From the NCBI GenBank assembly GCA_012934845.2, contig WNNJ02000923.1, positions 62,001-126,000 on the forward strand: a stretch of DNA of 64,000 nucleotides, in the 5' to 3' direction. This document shows, piece after piece, positions 33,015 to 46,504 of this stretch (its first letter is position 1; each line of letters begins with the position of its first letter). Origin of the DNA: Pomphorhynchus laevis (lineage: Eukaryota; Acanthocephala; Palaeacanthocephala; Echinorhynchida; Pomphorhynchidae). The notes under the pieces were generated by a model. That model did not search any database. It saw only the letters and a list, made by a program, of their open reading frames with translations, and was not told the DNA's origin. The translations under genes and the position numbers were made by a program.

Positions 33015-34440
33015 AGAATTGCGCAAAATACATCGCATCGAGAACAACGAAATCCTCTAAAAATTGATTTTTTAATAAATCAAAGATTATGCAAGACTAC
33101 AACTAGCGCATAGCCTTCCTAATGCTGTAAAAGTATGCAGATTTTTTCATTTTTAGAATCTGGTGTAAGTAAAAAGTTAATGTTTTGCTGCTTGATATGC
33201 GACTATGCGAGATGTGACTATTTTGTAATCTCATGAATATAAAGTGTTTCACACTAATAGCTATTTATAAGAATTGCACACAACTCAATACGGTATCAGC
33301 ATAATGATTTTATCATTTGATCCACAATTGAATAAATCATAATCTAATCACTTTTTAGGTGAAAATAATTTATTAGCCAGGTTTAATACAATATATCAGA
33401 AACTTGAAAACGGCGTCGAAGCACATTTATCAATATATATTACTTGAAACTTTTCTAATCGCTAAACTTACAGTTTCTCAAGTATAGTTGCAAAAGCAAA
33501 AAAATTCTCATTGATTGTTCGAATCAGATTGTGGCTGCAGCTTCTATTATCATAAATGATTAAAAGTACATCGAATTAAAGATTATAAAATTGATTGTCG
33601 TTGATATTAATGTATTTTTCATAACAATTGTTAATTTTAAAAATTACATTTATAATATGAATGGTTTATATTAAAGTTTTAGTAATTTTTAAATATACAT
33701 TTGTATCCATTTAATCATGCTAATTATTGGTATCTCACATTGTTGAAATTTATAACGTTGTTTTATATTGTTATATGTTGGTTATGTTGGTTATAATATT
33801 TAAACGCTGTCGTTGATATTAAAGTTCTAATCGTTACAAAACAATTTGTAACCATTTGAATTAAGCGAATTAATGATACCTTACATTGCTGAAATTCATT
33901 GTTTACAATAAATTCGAAAATTACAGCTTTACGTTAAAACGTCGGTTATGCAAATATCACAAAATTGTCGACTTAAATTTATAGTCAAATATTTACTCTT
34001 AAAGACCTTTATGGTAAATTAAAAAATGAATCCATATAACCTAAGATGTTAACAACTTTCTGAATGAATTTATTATGATAAAGTGCTATTCCTTTTGCTA
34101 CAATAAATATTTGATAAATTAATTTGTGCCTTAACTTATAATGATACTTACAAAGATTTAAGATAACGAAGATGTGTTTCATCAGATAGAAATTGTAGAT
34201 CATTGAGTAAATTGTAGTCAAGCCTAAAAATATTAATTTATTGAGTGGGAATATTATTAAAAATAATTTTTTTATAAGATATTTTTCAGACAAATATCAG
34301 GTTCTATTATTCTCAAGATTGAAAGATTCCTAAATTTTGCAAAATTTTATAAAATTAAAATAATAGCCAATTGAGTGAAATGCTCACTTATATTTATAAC
34401 TTGGAATGTTGATTTAGTCTAAGTATTATTAATTATTGAT
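33015..34440. other. AT-rich stretch, no gene recognised
   Basis: Short diverged repeats: about 33708-33757 resembles 33853-33901 (CATTTRAATYA, then CACATTGTTGAAATT-like), and GTCGTTGATATTAA occurs twice. The 94-codon minus frame at 34009-34293 is hydrophobic AT translation without a domain. Confidence 0.5.
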
Positions 34441-34762
34441 GATCACGAATATCACACTGAGAGTCATTGTATCACACTGAGGAGTCATTGCTAGTTTACG
34501 CAGCCGTCTACCGGCCCCCTCTGCATCCAGCAGTGGATGAATCCGGTACTGATGAGTCTAAACAATGACGGGCACATCATTAGACTGTGTTTGATTTCTG
34601 TTTTATTTCAGCTCACCATCCCTGACGTATTAATTAAGAATCATAAAATTATTATAATAATTATTTATTATTACATCATTTATTATTTCTATTAATTAAC
34701 AAGAAAGGGGCATCAGATGCCCCTTTCTTGTTAATTAATGATGCCCCTTTACAGGGGCATCT
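34440..34762. repeat. Less AT-rich patch followed by nested perfect palindromes
   Basis: About 34440-34620 is less AT-rich and unrecognised; it contains CTGATGAGTCTAA with a matching TTAGAC 18 nt later. At 34691-34739 a 24-bp arm (ATTAATTAACAAGAAAGGGG plus CATC) meets its exact reverse complement across a single A. A second inverted pair, GATGCCCCT/AGGGGCATC, follows at 34740-34761. Confidence 0.85.
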
Positions 34763-34769
34763 AATTAGC

Positions 34770-35470
34770 TTTCAGCAAAACCTTCAATAGTACTTGGTCA
34801 CCACTTAAGCAAAAGGCAATTTCAAGATGCTCTGGCGTCACGCTATGTATGGAAACCTCCGGACTCACCCATGAAATGTTTGTGTGGACACAATTTTGAT
34901 ATTTGTCATGCCGTTGCTTGTCAGTCCGGTGGTATTCCAACAATTAGACATAACGTGGTTCGAGATATTATTGCTAAAGAACTAGCCGATGTATGCAGTT
35001 CAACATCAATTGAACCTCCTTTGCAACTTTTGCCTGAAGGAATAGTTTTCAAAAATTCCACAACGACTCTTGATCGTAATTCTAGAGTTGATGTTGCGTG
35101 TTACGGTCTGTTTGGGGATAAGACGGAGCGGTCATTATTTGACATTTGTGTTTTCAGCCATCTTGCTCCTTCTTATTCATCTGGCACGACAAGCAATGCT
35201 TTTAACTATCACGAGGCTAGAAAAAAAATTCGAAGTATAGTGAAAGAATAGCACGGTTCGAACGATCGTCATTTTATCCTATTGTTCTTACCTCCAACGG
35301 TGCCCTTGGCAGTACAGCACAGATGATTTTAAAGACAATAGCAAAGATACGAGCAGATAGAACTTGCGATAATTACAGCGCCTGTATCCGAAATATAAGG
35401 AGTAGAGTCGGTTTTGCTTTAGCAAAAATGTCTTCGATGTCTATACGTTCTGCTCGTACGTCGAAAATTT
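34770..35470 (+). mobile_element. LINE C-terminal fragment with restriction-like endonuclease
   Basis: The frame opens before the ATG at 34871 (FQDALASRYVWKPPDSP), then CCHC knuckle CLCGHNFDICHAVAC, IRHNVVRD, and the nuclease core RVDVACYGLFG with FDICVF. The pattern R-D-V, about 13 residues, D matches an endonuclease type I know from invertebrate LINEs. The frame stops at 35251. The continuation (FYPIVLTSNGALGSTAQ to SIRSARTSKI, to about 35470) is in another frame, so one frameshift lies near 35250. The RT is absent. It belongs to a different subfamily from the LINE at 22137. Confidence 0.8.
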
Positions 35471-35474
35471 AGTC

Positions 35475-36425
35475 AGTTAGTCAGCATGGAACAAGACTTA
35501 ATAACTATTATTTGACTGTATTCTTAAATGTTTGTATTTAAAAAAAATTATTAAAAAAAATTAATTAACAAGAATTAATATCAAATTAAGCAATTTAAAT
35601 TTACTCAGCAGGTGTAAATTAGTTTTCCAATTACATGTTGATACGGTAAATACAAGGGGATTGTAATTAACTTATTTTTAGTGGACACAAAGGCAAATAC
35701 GGTTATGGTCAATAGCACAACTTAAATGCAAATTTAAATATTATAATCCAGATTATAGAAGTATAATGCCTTATTTTATCTGGAATGATTTCTTATATAC
35801 AATTCAATTAAATTTTACGAAGGGAATAAATTAACTCCAGACATTATTTTTCTGCATCTTAAATACATGTACAAACTTGTTATTTTCTGTTTTAGCAAAT
35901 TAACTAAGAACGATATTCTCAATTACATTTTACAAATTGAAATTAATTTATAAAAATGTCGACTACGTTCATAACTTAAAAATTTCGAAACTTACAGAAG
36001 AATAGCTGTGAGGATTTTCTTCCGCGATACTTGGTGTGATTGCAATCTATTGAAACGAAGATCCCTTCATGAAAGATTAGATAAGCTAATCGCTTAAAAC
36101 GAATTCACTCACGTTAACTGTGTATTACATTCTAACTCAAAGTCGTTCGGATTGCCAGTTAATCGTCTATAAAATATGGCTAGAAGCGTTCAATATTAAC
36201 TGTCAAAATTATTAATATTTAGTGAAATGATTTTGATAAAAAAATTAATAGTGTTCATTTTATTACCTTCGGAACGTGATAAATATTATCAAAAATTAAT
36301 TTTCCAATTATAAATGATCAAAGAAAGAAATTTGTAACATAATAGAGATATGAACTTAAACTGTAAAAACAATAAAATGAAATCTACATAACAGTAATTT
36401 ATTAAATTTATTGTTTATTAACAAC
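35475..36425. other. AT-rich stretch, no gene recognised
   Basis: About 36275-36385 (GGAACGTGATAAATATTATC, then ACTTAAACTGTAAAA) resembles 44290-44410, and about 36150 resembles 16940. This suggests an old dispersed non-coding repeat. Confidence 0.5.
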
Positions 36426-36429
36426 AACA

Positions 36430-39303
36430 ATAATAATTTATTTAAAGTGGCAAATGCGAGCCAACTGCACGCTTACAAGTCCACTAACTAAACTAACTAA
36501 AAAACACAGCAAAATTCATTTAGATAAATTTCTTAAAATGTCTAACTGAGAACGGATTTGGCGTTTGAAGCACGGCATTGATGTTGATTGGCGTATGTAG
36601 ATAGGCATATGATTCCACGAGAGAGGAGCAGCAACGAGGAAGGAGCGGAAGCCAAAAGAGCTAGAGTAGTTTGGGACATGTAAATGAAGGGAATTACGGG
36701 AACCAAAAGTACAGTAATCAGGACGAGAATTGTCGAGAACAGGAAGGTGGAGAAATGAAGGAGTAGGAAAAGTTGCAAGGCGGAAAGCAATTAGAAGAAG
36801 ACGAATTTGAACACGAGAATCAATCGATGGCAAATCGAAAGAAACAAGATGGTGAGATGTATGATCAAAACGACGAAGATAGGGGAGAATTCGGAAGGCT
36901 GCGTTTACGGTGCGTTGCAGTGGAAGAAGAGAAGATTTAGGTTAATTGGAAAATAAACTAAGACAGTAATCAAGTCTTGAAAATAAGAGAGAAGATATGA
37001 GAATCATGCATGAAAGGAAATCGATAAATCTACAAATTTGATGTTGCGGAGAATCAAGGTAGATGAGCGTACCTTATCTCTAACGAAAGGTTTAAGTGAA
37101 AGTCTATTGTCGAAATGGAAGCCTAGGAAAACGATATTGTCAACAATAGGAAGAATTGTACAATTTAATGATACGGTGGGAGGTTTTACGCTAAAGCGTC
37201 GAGGAAGTATTCACATTATTTTTAATTAGGATTCAGAGAAAGACGAAGAGGAGAAAGATGATTGAAAATTGAGGCAAGATATTTGGAAGCAGAAACACTA
37301 AGATCATGAGTACGATAAGCAGGTGCGTGAGCATAGGTGAGAATGTCATCAGCATATAGCATAACATGAGAATTAATTTTATGAGAAATAGAAAACAAAT
37401 CACCGAGAAGAAGAGAGAAAAGCAAAGAGCCCAATACAGAGCCTTGTGGAACACCGGACGGGATGGAAGAAGGATGGGAAAGAGAAGAGTTAGAGCAAAC
37501 CCGAAAAGTACGGTTAGATAGATATGAAGAAAACCAAGCCACAGTGTGTAAAGAGAACCCATATACATGACGAAGACGATGGAGAAGAATCGAGTGATCG
37601 ATGATGTCAAAAGAAGATAATAGCTCAAGAGAAACTATGATTAGTAAGTCGTTATAAGCTCTAAAACAGGCAATTTCAGTAGAGTGATTAGAGCAAAACG
37701 CGGCTTAGAATGGAGGTAAAAAGTTGGAGAAAAATTGATATGCATTAACTTGCTTGAGAACAAGACGCTCAAGCAGTTTGGAGAGGGCTGGAAGAAGTGA
37801 GATAGGACGGTAGTGAAGGGTCAAGAGATTGCTTTTTCAGTAAAGAGCGAACAGTGGCGCATTTCCAGAAGGAAGGAAATGTGCGGCTACGGATAGACAA
37901 GTTGAACAATGTGGTTAGGAAAGGTTAGATAGATGAGCAGATATTTTTAAGCTAGTGAGTGCGAATTTGGTCAGAAGGAGATGTTTTATTAGATAATTAC
38001 AGAAGAACCGAAGAAACTGCATCAGAAGAAACAGGAAGAAGGTGAAATAGCTCTGAGATGGAAGTATTCAAAGAGAAGAGAGAATACAAGGGGCATTAGG
38101 GTTGAAGAGAAAGTAAATTAGATAGCTTAGATTGTATATAAGAAGAAAATTTATCAGGATTTATCTTACAAGGTGTAGGTGATCATAAAATAATTGAGTT
38201 TAAGATTTCCCAATTAGATTTAGAGTTGGAAGAGGATTCAATTTGATTTCGCCTAAAGATATTACGCTTAGTACGCATAAGAATGAGATGGGAACGGCGA
38301 AGAGAAAGATAGGAAGCACGGAGATTTAGAGTGAGTTAGGATAACGTTAAATAAAACGATTAAGCACACGAAAACAGTGACGGAGTCGACGCTTTGAAAG
38401 ACAACAGTCGGAATCGAACAAGGGAGAATGACGCAAAGCTGAAAACGTCGTGGTCGAATGGGCATAATGTGATTGATAATCGACGTAAGTTTAGAATCAA
38501 ACAGAATGCAGAGATCATCGTAAGAAAGATAGTTAAGTGGAATCGGAAAGAGTGAATTGAGTAAGGTAGAACAGAAAATAGGGATATCGAGATGTTTCCA
38601 AGGTTGACTTGGAGTAGCTAATGTTGGAGGTGGAGAAGAAGGATGGGGATAGCGACGAGTAAGAGTAAGAGTGACAAGGAAGTGATCGGACAAACAAGGA
38701 TCAGTAATTGACAAGGAGGTATAGTCATTGAAACAGTTGGGAACCGTAATGATGTCGAGAACACCGCCGAGAATATGAGTGGGGCTTGTTGAAAGTAATT
38801 TACAGTTAAAATCAGAAAAAAGATTAGTTCAAATGATAAAGTCAGAGTCAGCCGGGCGATCAAGACATATCTTAAAGTCACCGAGAACAAAAGCAGGAGT
38901 ATAAGTCAATGAACAGTGAGAAAGAAGATCGACAAGGTCGTTAAAGAACTTTCGTGAAGCGACGACTGAGTCTGGACAATATATAATCACAAGTTCCGTA
39001 GGGAAAGGTGTTGATAATCTGCATATGAGTAACTCGAACGAAGTATAATGGATGTTATTGTTAATTTTACGCAAAGACGTTGGGTGACGAGTAATGGCAA
39101 CAATACCACCATGGTTAGAAGCAGTATATGTGGAAGAGACAATTGGACTAGCTGATTCAACTAGATAACAACCAGAGCGGCATAGACGACGAATAGCGAG
39201 ATCGTCAGAGTTAGAGTGCCAGGATTCGGTAATGCAGAGAATATCAATAGATAATCGATCGAAGATATCAAGGAGCAGATCAGCTTTTATGAAGAATGGA
39301 GCG
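36430..39303 (-). mobile_element. APE-type LINE, family 2, copy 1 (broken)
   Basis: Read from high to low. The endonuclease starts at the 39303 boundary (KADLLLDIF, LCITESWHSNSDD, then FVLGDF and CLSDHFLVTLTLT near 38714). RT follows at 37628-37222 (GVPQGSVLGSLLFSLLLGDL, catalytic YADDILTYAH), then the C-terminal domain (36833-36516). Many frame changes split it. The 3' end is a TTG/TTA simple tail at about 36410-36440. The 5' end stops abruptly at the LTR element, within the N-terminal part of the endonuclease. From memory, QGSVLGPLLF with YADD and an APE nuclease fits the Jockey/CR1/I assemblage. Confidence 0.8.
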
Positions 39304-39391
39304 TGATATATAAACTTGTTGTTACTTTACTAACTTCTTGACACTATTTTAGATTTGTGAATAAAAGCCTTTCATATCGGTTTCTGTCTCA
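39304..39391 (+). repeat. 5' LTR of the Ty3/Gypsy fossil (88 bp)
   Basis: Starts TGATATATAAAC and ends TTTCTGTCTCA, so TG...CA. It matches 43133-43220 over its whole 88 bp at roughly 94%. No clear target duplication is visible outside the pair. Confidence 0.8.
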
Positions 39392-42300
39392 ATTTTATTC
39401 ATAAATTGTTGACTTATGGACGCTCTTTTCAAACCCGACATTTTGAAACTGACGCCTGACTCAATCGATGCAGAGCGAGAATGGAGACTGGCAATATCGT
39501 TTCAACGTTTTCTGTAGTTGCATGATAGTGGATACCGATCAAGAAAAACTCGATCTACTAAAGATTTCCGTATTCGCACTATTATTCGATAAAATCTACG
39601 AATGCACCACATTTGAAGCTGCCAACAAAGCGCTTGAGTATACATTTGTCAAAACAGTAAATGCTGTATACAGGCGCCATCTACTCTGCACTCTCAAACA
39701 ACCAGCTGACCAGACAATAGCTCAATATATCAAAGTTCTCGAAACACTTGCTCGCCAATGCCCTTTTCAAAACGTGACATCATCTGAGCTCCGTGACATT
39801 CCAGTGTGCGACTCATTCATTGCAGGTGTGCAATATAACGAAATTCAGCAGCGTATACTCGAGACAGGCGGAATCGACAAGGAAAAGGTTTTCCAAATCG
39901 CCCGAACTATAGAGTCAGCCGAAGTGCAAGTGAACGACTACCAACACCACTCTGAATGTCAAGTAAATGCGGTCTCGAAAAGGTGCGACGCTGCTCGTGC
40001 CAATTCAGAAAGGTTTAAAGTGGACGTTTTAGCGGCTATCCGTCCTAAATACAAAAATCAATTTTTTTGTTTTCTGCTGAGGCAGAAGACATGAGCATTG
40101 CAATTGCCCGACCAGTAACGCTGAATGTACGTATTGCAATAAGCGGGGACACTACGCGAAGGTTTGCCAATCCTATCTGCGTCGACAATCAAGTTCGAAA
40201 TATTCACATCGTAATACGTACTCCGATTGTTTAAATGTAGAGTCTTCTAATTGCGCACATATCCTCAACCCATGCAACATACTACTGCACTCAAAGTTGA
40301 ATAGCCTCGTGATCGATGTGTCCGCAAGCGGACATACGATAAAGGCGTTACTAGACACAGGCAGCTCTTCTAACTTCATTGACCCTGCTACAGTACGAAA
40401 ACTGTAACTGAATACCGAAGCCTATTTGATAAAAATGTCTATAACTAATTCGGATTACAGTTCAGTCTGCAATAAGAGATGTTCTGCCACAATCTCATAC
40501 CGTGATAAAGAGTACGAAGATGAGTACCGTGGTAAAGAGTTCGTTGTTATGCCAAAACTATGCTGTCTAATTATTCTAGGCTATCCTTTCATAAATCTTC
40601 ATTCCGGAATATCAATCAAACTGTTAAGTCATGCCAGCAAGCAACAACTTATTATTGGACAATTATCGTACAGTGATCTACCTGCTCCTTCTTTATTCCG
40701 GATGACCATAAGAGATGGAAGCCTATCGCTACTCCTTCTCGCCGTCACACCCGAGAAGACGACCGTTTTATCGATTCCGAAATCAAACGATTGCTCGATG
40801 ATAATATAATTGAACCTTGTCGTTCTGTCTGGCAGACACAATTATTAGTCGTACACAAAGATGGTAAACAACGCCTTGTCGTCGACTACTCACAAACAGT
40901 AAATATGCTTACAGTCCTTAATGATTACCCTGTCCCAAACATCGATGACCTCATAAATAAGATATCTACCAACAAAGTCTTCAATACCTACGACCTTAAA
41001 AATGCGTATCACCAAATACCAATGAAAAACGATGAAAAATATTTAACAGCATTTGAAGCTAATAGACAATTGTTCCAGTTCCGAAGAGTTCCTTTCGGCT
41101 TGACGAATGCTGTCGCAGTTTTCCAGAGAATACTAAACGATATTATCGTCAGAGAAGAGCTACAAAATACCAAAGCTTACTTGGATGATATCATTGTATG
41201 TGGAGAAACTCAACTGCAGCATGATCAAAACATCAACAGATTTCGTGCAGCTGCGTTCAAATACAACATCACTCCCAATGAGGATAAGTGCATGCTCAAC
41301 AAGACAATAATCAATATCCTGGGATATCATATCGGAAATGGGATCAAACGACCAAACTCAACGCGCGTAAAGGCCTGACTTAGAATTCCACTGCAATCAT
41401 AAGCAAGTACGCAGGATATTGGTCTATTCTCATATAACTCAAAGTGGATTTGCGACTACTCGGAACTTGTCCTGCCTCTGGCTAATGTTATGACTTTTCC
41501 AGCTCCGGAAGAAGCAGTGCATGCGTTCCAACGCATACGGGATGAAATCGTTTCTGCTACCTTTAGTTCCATCGGCTTCTAACTTCCTTTCAAAGTTGAA
41601 ACTGACGCATCCGATCAAGCAATATGTGCTGTTTTGACTAAAGGTGGAAAACGTGTAGCTTTCTTTTCCCGTTCGATAGAAAGCAATCTTCCAATTCGGC
41701 TTCAATAGAGAAAAAGGCCCTAGCTATTGTAGAGTCCATACGCTTTTGGAGGCATTATTTGTGTGGGAGAACCTTCAGTGTTGTGACCGATCAGCGCTCC
41801 GTTGCTTTCACATTTAACCGCGTTCATAAGAGCAAGATCAAGAATGAAAAGGTTCAACGGTGGCGCCTTGACCTCTCTGAATTCAAGTTTGATGTACGAT
41901 ACATATCCGGAAGTTTAAATGAAGCGGCAGTTTCCATGTCTCAAGACGTGTGCTATTATACTAATAGCTTCTTCAATCTTCAGAAGAGTATCGCACTTCT
42001 CGAAAAAATCCATGATAAGTTATGCCATCCAGGAGTCAGTCGGCGGTACCATTTTGTGCAGTCACACGAACTACAATACAGCTCCGAGGACTGAGACATG
42101 TCGTTAGCCAATGTAAGGCATGTTCAATGTTAAAGCCTCGTTTATTCAAGCCACCGTATTCGTCGTTAATCAAAGCATCGAAACCATTTATACGATTATC
42201 CATTGATTTAAAAAACCCACTTCTTTCGAATATCAATCGCAAATATTTATTAACCGTGATCGACGAGTTTTCCAGATATCCTTTCGCATTTGCTTGTTCC

Positions 42301-43132
42301 GATACTTTTTCGGCAATTGTAATCAAATGTCTTAAAAATCTCACATCAGTTTTTGGTCCTTCCGAAAATGTTCATACAGACCGTGGAATGTCATTTATGT
42401 CGAAAGACCTCACCGACTATTTGACCAGCATCGGAAGTTCGAAGAAAGTTCCGATGACTAACAAGAACTTCGGTGAGTCACTCGTCACCGTACAACCCCA
42501 CAGGCAATGGCCAAATAGAGCGCTATAATGGTATCATCTGGAATACTATTTAACTACGCCTTTACAATCTCAATCTGCCCACAGCCAACTGGGAAAGTGT
42601 GCTGACAGAGAGTTTGCAAGCTCTTCGGGGAATTCTATGTACATCAACTGGAGCCACTCCACACGATCGCATCTTCCAATTCAATCGCCGACCTATGCTG
42701 AAGTATAACCTATCGGGCTGGTTGGCGAGACTGGTACCGTATACGTGCGAAACTTTACCCAGACTAACAAGTACGACAATCCGTTAGTACGCGCAACGTT
42801 GAACAACGCGGATCGAAAAGCCAACATAGCCCACACGTCACCTGTGACAATGTCCAAATGGCGATTCAACGCTTTCGAATAACTGCGACAGAGCTTTAAA
42901 CAATGATGATAAAGCCGCAAGAACGGTTGAAAGTAACGTTAACTCTACTGCCAACGATCCAAAGGGACCCAATACAGAGAGAACTGTTAATCTGCTTAAG
43001 CATGCAAATCAAGTTTTCTCGACTGGCCAAGATGTACCATTTTCCCATGAAGATAAAAACGAACGACGTGGTGATGGCCAAGAAGAGCAATAAGAACGCC
43101 TGACTACTTGAAAGACTATCACCGAGAATGAA

Positions 43133-43220
43133 TGATATATAAACATGTTGTTACTTTACTAACTTCTTGGCACTATTTTAGATTTGTGAATAAAAACCTT
43201 TCTGATCGGTTTCTGTCTCA
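43133..43220 (+). repeat. 3' LTR of the Ty3/Gypsy fossil (88 bp)
   Basis: Same 88-bp unit as 39304-39391, TG...CA ends, about five differences. Confidence 0.8.
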
Positions 43221-44990
43221 ATGTTGAATAGAACAAAATCAATAAATAGTTTTCATTTTACTATCATTATATTATACTTATCTTACAAACTCTTAGAGGA
43301 AATAGTCAATTATTGATAAGCAAATTATCGTTATTACTGCATCAGCATTGTTAATTTCAAATTATCAATAATTCAAAATCCGAATAGTCATGGGATTCAC
43401 GGTCAAGCTGAATAGGAGTCGACCCAGAGGATCTCGGAATCCACAAAGTCGTCTCCGAAGAAAAGTAGGCTTGGATGTCCGTAGAAGGCGTAAACGAACG
43501 GGAACAATGTAAGGATTTTCTCGCGAACGTTGTTGAGCATTTCAAATTAACAATAATTAAAAATATGTAAAGCATATTGATTATCATTAAACTTTTAATT
43601 TTTAATAAATAAGATATCCAGATCGTAAACAAAGGTAACATACAATTCCAAATCTCTTCTATTCAGGATTTTGACAGTAGAAAGAATATTGTTTGACAAA
43701 TCTCTAAACGATTTTGATTAAAATTTAAATTTGAACAACCAATTGAGAAATATATTCAGCACATTATATGACATCAATGACCGGAGAAGTACTCTGTAAT
43801 ATTTAATTTTATTTTTATATATAAATTTTAATATAAAGCGAAAGAATAAATGAGTTACGTTTCGAACGGTACAAATGGCTTCTTAATGCGCATTTCTTTG
43901 AATAAAACAGTTAATCATACAGAAACTCATATACTGAAAGTGTGCTTTGCAATTTGTTTTTCAAAATATTCTTCTCCCAAGTAGGATTCTATTTTTATAT
44001 TTGCAGTTGATGGAATTATTGAAACAAATGGGGAATGTGCTTTAGATTACATTTACATTTATAAAGTCGATTACAACAGTCAACAGGAACAAACTATTTA
44101 ACGTAAATTATTCAAATATTCCATAGTTTTTATCTCATTTTCAGTGTAACAGCAAAATATATAGCACAACACAAGTGTAGCGGGAATATATAACATTAAT
44201 CTGAAAGAATCAATGTCCACAATATGGTGGTTTTCGTCCACTATATTGATATGATTAGAATCGCACATTTTGTTCTATGCCTTTCAAATTGGACGTCTGG
44301 AACGTGATAAATATGATCAAAAAATTATACATGGATAAGTGATAAAATAAAGATTAGTTAACAATTTTAATTTATGAAATCGTGAAAATATGAATTTAAA
44401 CTGTAAAAGCATTTACATGAGTCGGAAGCAATGAGTCATCATCGCTTCATAAATGATGAATTATTCAAAATGTCTGACAAAATATCATATTCTTTTAATG
44501 TGGAATAAAACTTAAATGAAACGACTTTAACATATAAACTAGTTTTAGTAAAATTAAATAAATAAAACGATTTATTTATTAAAAAAGAAAAACTTATCTT
44601 CTTAATCACATATAAAGATTAAGAAAAAGCAATTATACATAGTTATCGATCCACCGCTGGAACATATTTTATTACCAATGATTCATAATGTAATGTATAC
44701 CTATAAGCGGTCGACTAATTATAGATAATTATAGTGTGTTGACAGAAATTATGTTAGAGTTATTTCATAGTATAATTCGTTGACTTCTACAATATGTTGA
44801 CAGTTACTTTGGGAGTAATGTCGATTTTCTGAGAATATTTGAGAATGTAAACAAGATAGTCTATTATATTCAAAAATAGTCAATTTAGAGGAGGAGAGCC
44901 ATCCGACAAAGGTTCTCAACGTCATTGTCTTCAAGCAACATCACTCAAGATATCAATGCATTTCTATGCTAACTTGATAAATATGCTTGG
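43221..44990. other. Mostly non-coding stretch
   Basis: About 43370-43545 is a less AT-rich patch. A minus-strand frame across it (43357-43641) has no family I recognise. About 44280-44410 is the diverged repeat also seen at 36275-36385. The rest is AT-rich with no gene. Confidence 0.5.
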
Positions 44991-45880
44991 ACTAATTTTT
45001 AACTGAGAAATTGAAAATTTATCCGAAGTAGCCCTCTAAATTTTATGTTTAATAGGTTTGTCAGTGGACCAAAAGGTTGATCCCCAGAGTATGCCAGCTT
45101 TCCTGAGTACGTTTCTCTCAAGCATTTGCTCAAAGAAATTCGTTTATCAGAATCCTGTTATGTAGCATTCCATCGAATATCCGGATCTTTCTTGTTCAGA
45201 AGGTATCAAAATTGCAGGATTCTAGTTCTACATTAAACACAAAAAATGTGTCGTCCATGTACCTTCAATATTGGACAAGACCAGATAAATCATAGAAAAT
45301 TATTTTCTCCCAGTCACTCATGTAGATATCTATCAGCAATTGGGCCAAAGGAGACCCAATTGAAACGCCATCTATTTGCTGATAAATATCACCCTGAAAG
45401 GTAAAAATGGATTTTGAAGTGCAGCATTCAATTAAGCAAGTCCAATCATTAATGCTTAATTTAGGATCTTTGCATTTAAATTCTAATAGCTCGCTGTAAT
45501 GCTATGTTTGTAAACAGAGATTCCACATATGTTGTTGTAAAGTATACTCTTTGATTACGATATTTTTTAATCTCTCGATCGGAACAAATATCGTCATTTA
45601 TACTAGATCTGTTGGCGTCGTGGCATTTTTGTATCAAACCGCATATTTCTTTTGCCAAATGATGACCGAAAGTTTCATACGAAGCAATTATTGGGTAAAA
45701 TTGTAAGGAAGGTTTGTGAACCATATGTAATATATACAAAAAGTCGGCATCGGTACTAGATGATCGTGTGTTATTATAAAAATTCACATCAATATGTCCC
45801 TTTCTTTTAAGTTCTTAAAGTACCTTGTTCATGGCAGCTTCCAAACGATGTGTAGGGTTCTTTGATAATTTTTTGAATTT
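44990..45880 (-). mobile_element. Penelope-type PLE reverse transcriptase, second lineage, broken
   Basis: Minus-strand frame 45787-45476 has MVHKPSLQFYPIIASYETF and a palm start VESLFTNIALQRAI. The neighbouring frame below has IDGVSIGSPLAQLLIDIYM and then RYMDDTFFV, the PLE catalytic box. HKPxxxxxPI, GxxxGSPL and YMDD are typical of the Penelope branch and clearly different from the MGGNSSP/YIDD type at 3.9 kb. The frames are disrupted and the N-terminus is incomplete. No endonuclease was identified with it. Confidence 0.75.
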
Positions 45881-46036
45881 TTCCTTCGATGACAAGAGAT
45901 CTTCACGGGCTTTTATTTAATCGTTATGATTAAATATAACTAAGGATCTACCTTTATAAAAGTTCACATCTATATATCCTTCTTTTTAACTTCTTAAAGT
46001 ACCTTGTTCATGGCAGCTTCCAAACGATGTTTTCAT
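45778..46036. repeat. Partial tandem duplication of about 80 bp
   Basis: About 45780-45862 and 45957-46036 share AAGTACCTTGTTCATGGCAG and CTTCCAAACGATGT and the preceding TTCACATCWATATRTCC. It duplicates the upstream edge of the PLE fragment. Confidence 0.75.
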
Positions 46037-46039
46037 TAT

Positions 46040-46500
46040 AAATGAAAACGTAAATGTTTTCATTATAATCAGAACACCAAATGGGAAATCATTATTTCTC
46101 TAATTCCCACACTATATAATGCAGTAATAATTAAAACTTTCAATTTCCATGGCAGTAGATGGATAGTGTAAACTCGATTTAATTCTTACAAAGCCACAAA
46201 ACCGATTTAAATACAAATCAATTTAAATACAAATCAGAATGAATGTATTTCTAATCAAGCTAATCTCGCTAAACGTATGAACTAAAAAGCAAAAACTCAT
46301 AATCCGTTCCAGGGTAAATGTTTTCATAATAATCAAAACATTAAATCATAAATCATTCTTCCTTCGATTAACACACTATATATAATGCAGTAATAATTAA
46401 ATCGTAGGTTTCCATGGCAGCAAATGAATACTATAATCTCAAATAAATTCTTACTACAAAACTAGGAAAATATTTTATTTTCCGGGAGAAGTATTTCAAA
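46040..46500. other. AT-rich stretch with small repeats
   Basis: GTAAATGTTTTCAT and ACTATATATAATGCAGTAATAAT-like blocks occur twice (about 46050-46170 and 46310-46420). No gene. Confidence 0.55.
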
Positions 46501-46504
46501 AACA

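Larger units (their letters stand above)
39304..43220 (+). mobile_element. Ty3/Gypsy LTR retrotransposon, decayed fossil
   Basis: Element of about 3.9 kb between two 88-bp LTRs. Parts in order: a gag-like capsid region (about 39468-40090), a CCHC zinc knuckle (about 40090-40160), an aspartic protease region (about 40300-40400), reverse transcriptase (about 40790-41380), RNase H (about 41500-41930) and integrase with its zinc-binding start and DDE core (about 42000-42800). Domain order (RT-RH before integrase) places it in Ty3/Gypsy. It is broken by roughly six to ten disruptions. LTR divergence of about 6% suggests moderate age. It abuts the endonuclease end of the neighbouring LINE. Confidence 0.85.

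Noticed and set aside
34548-34580. CTGATGAGTCTAA with TTAGAC, a second possible hammerhead
   Set aside because: Stem II is perfect, but the sequence after it (TGTG) does not supply the GAAA box, and no stem III or cleavage triplet follows.
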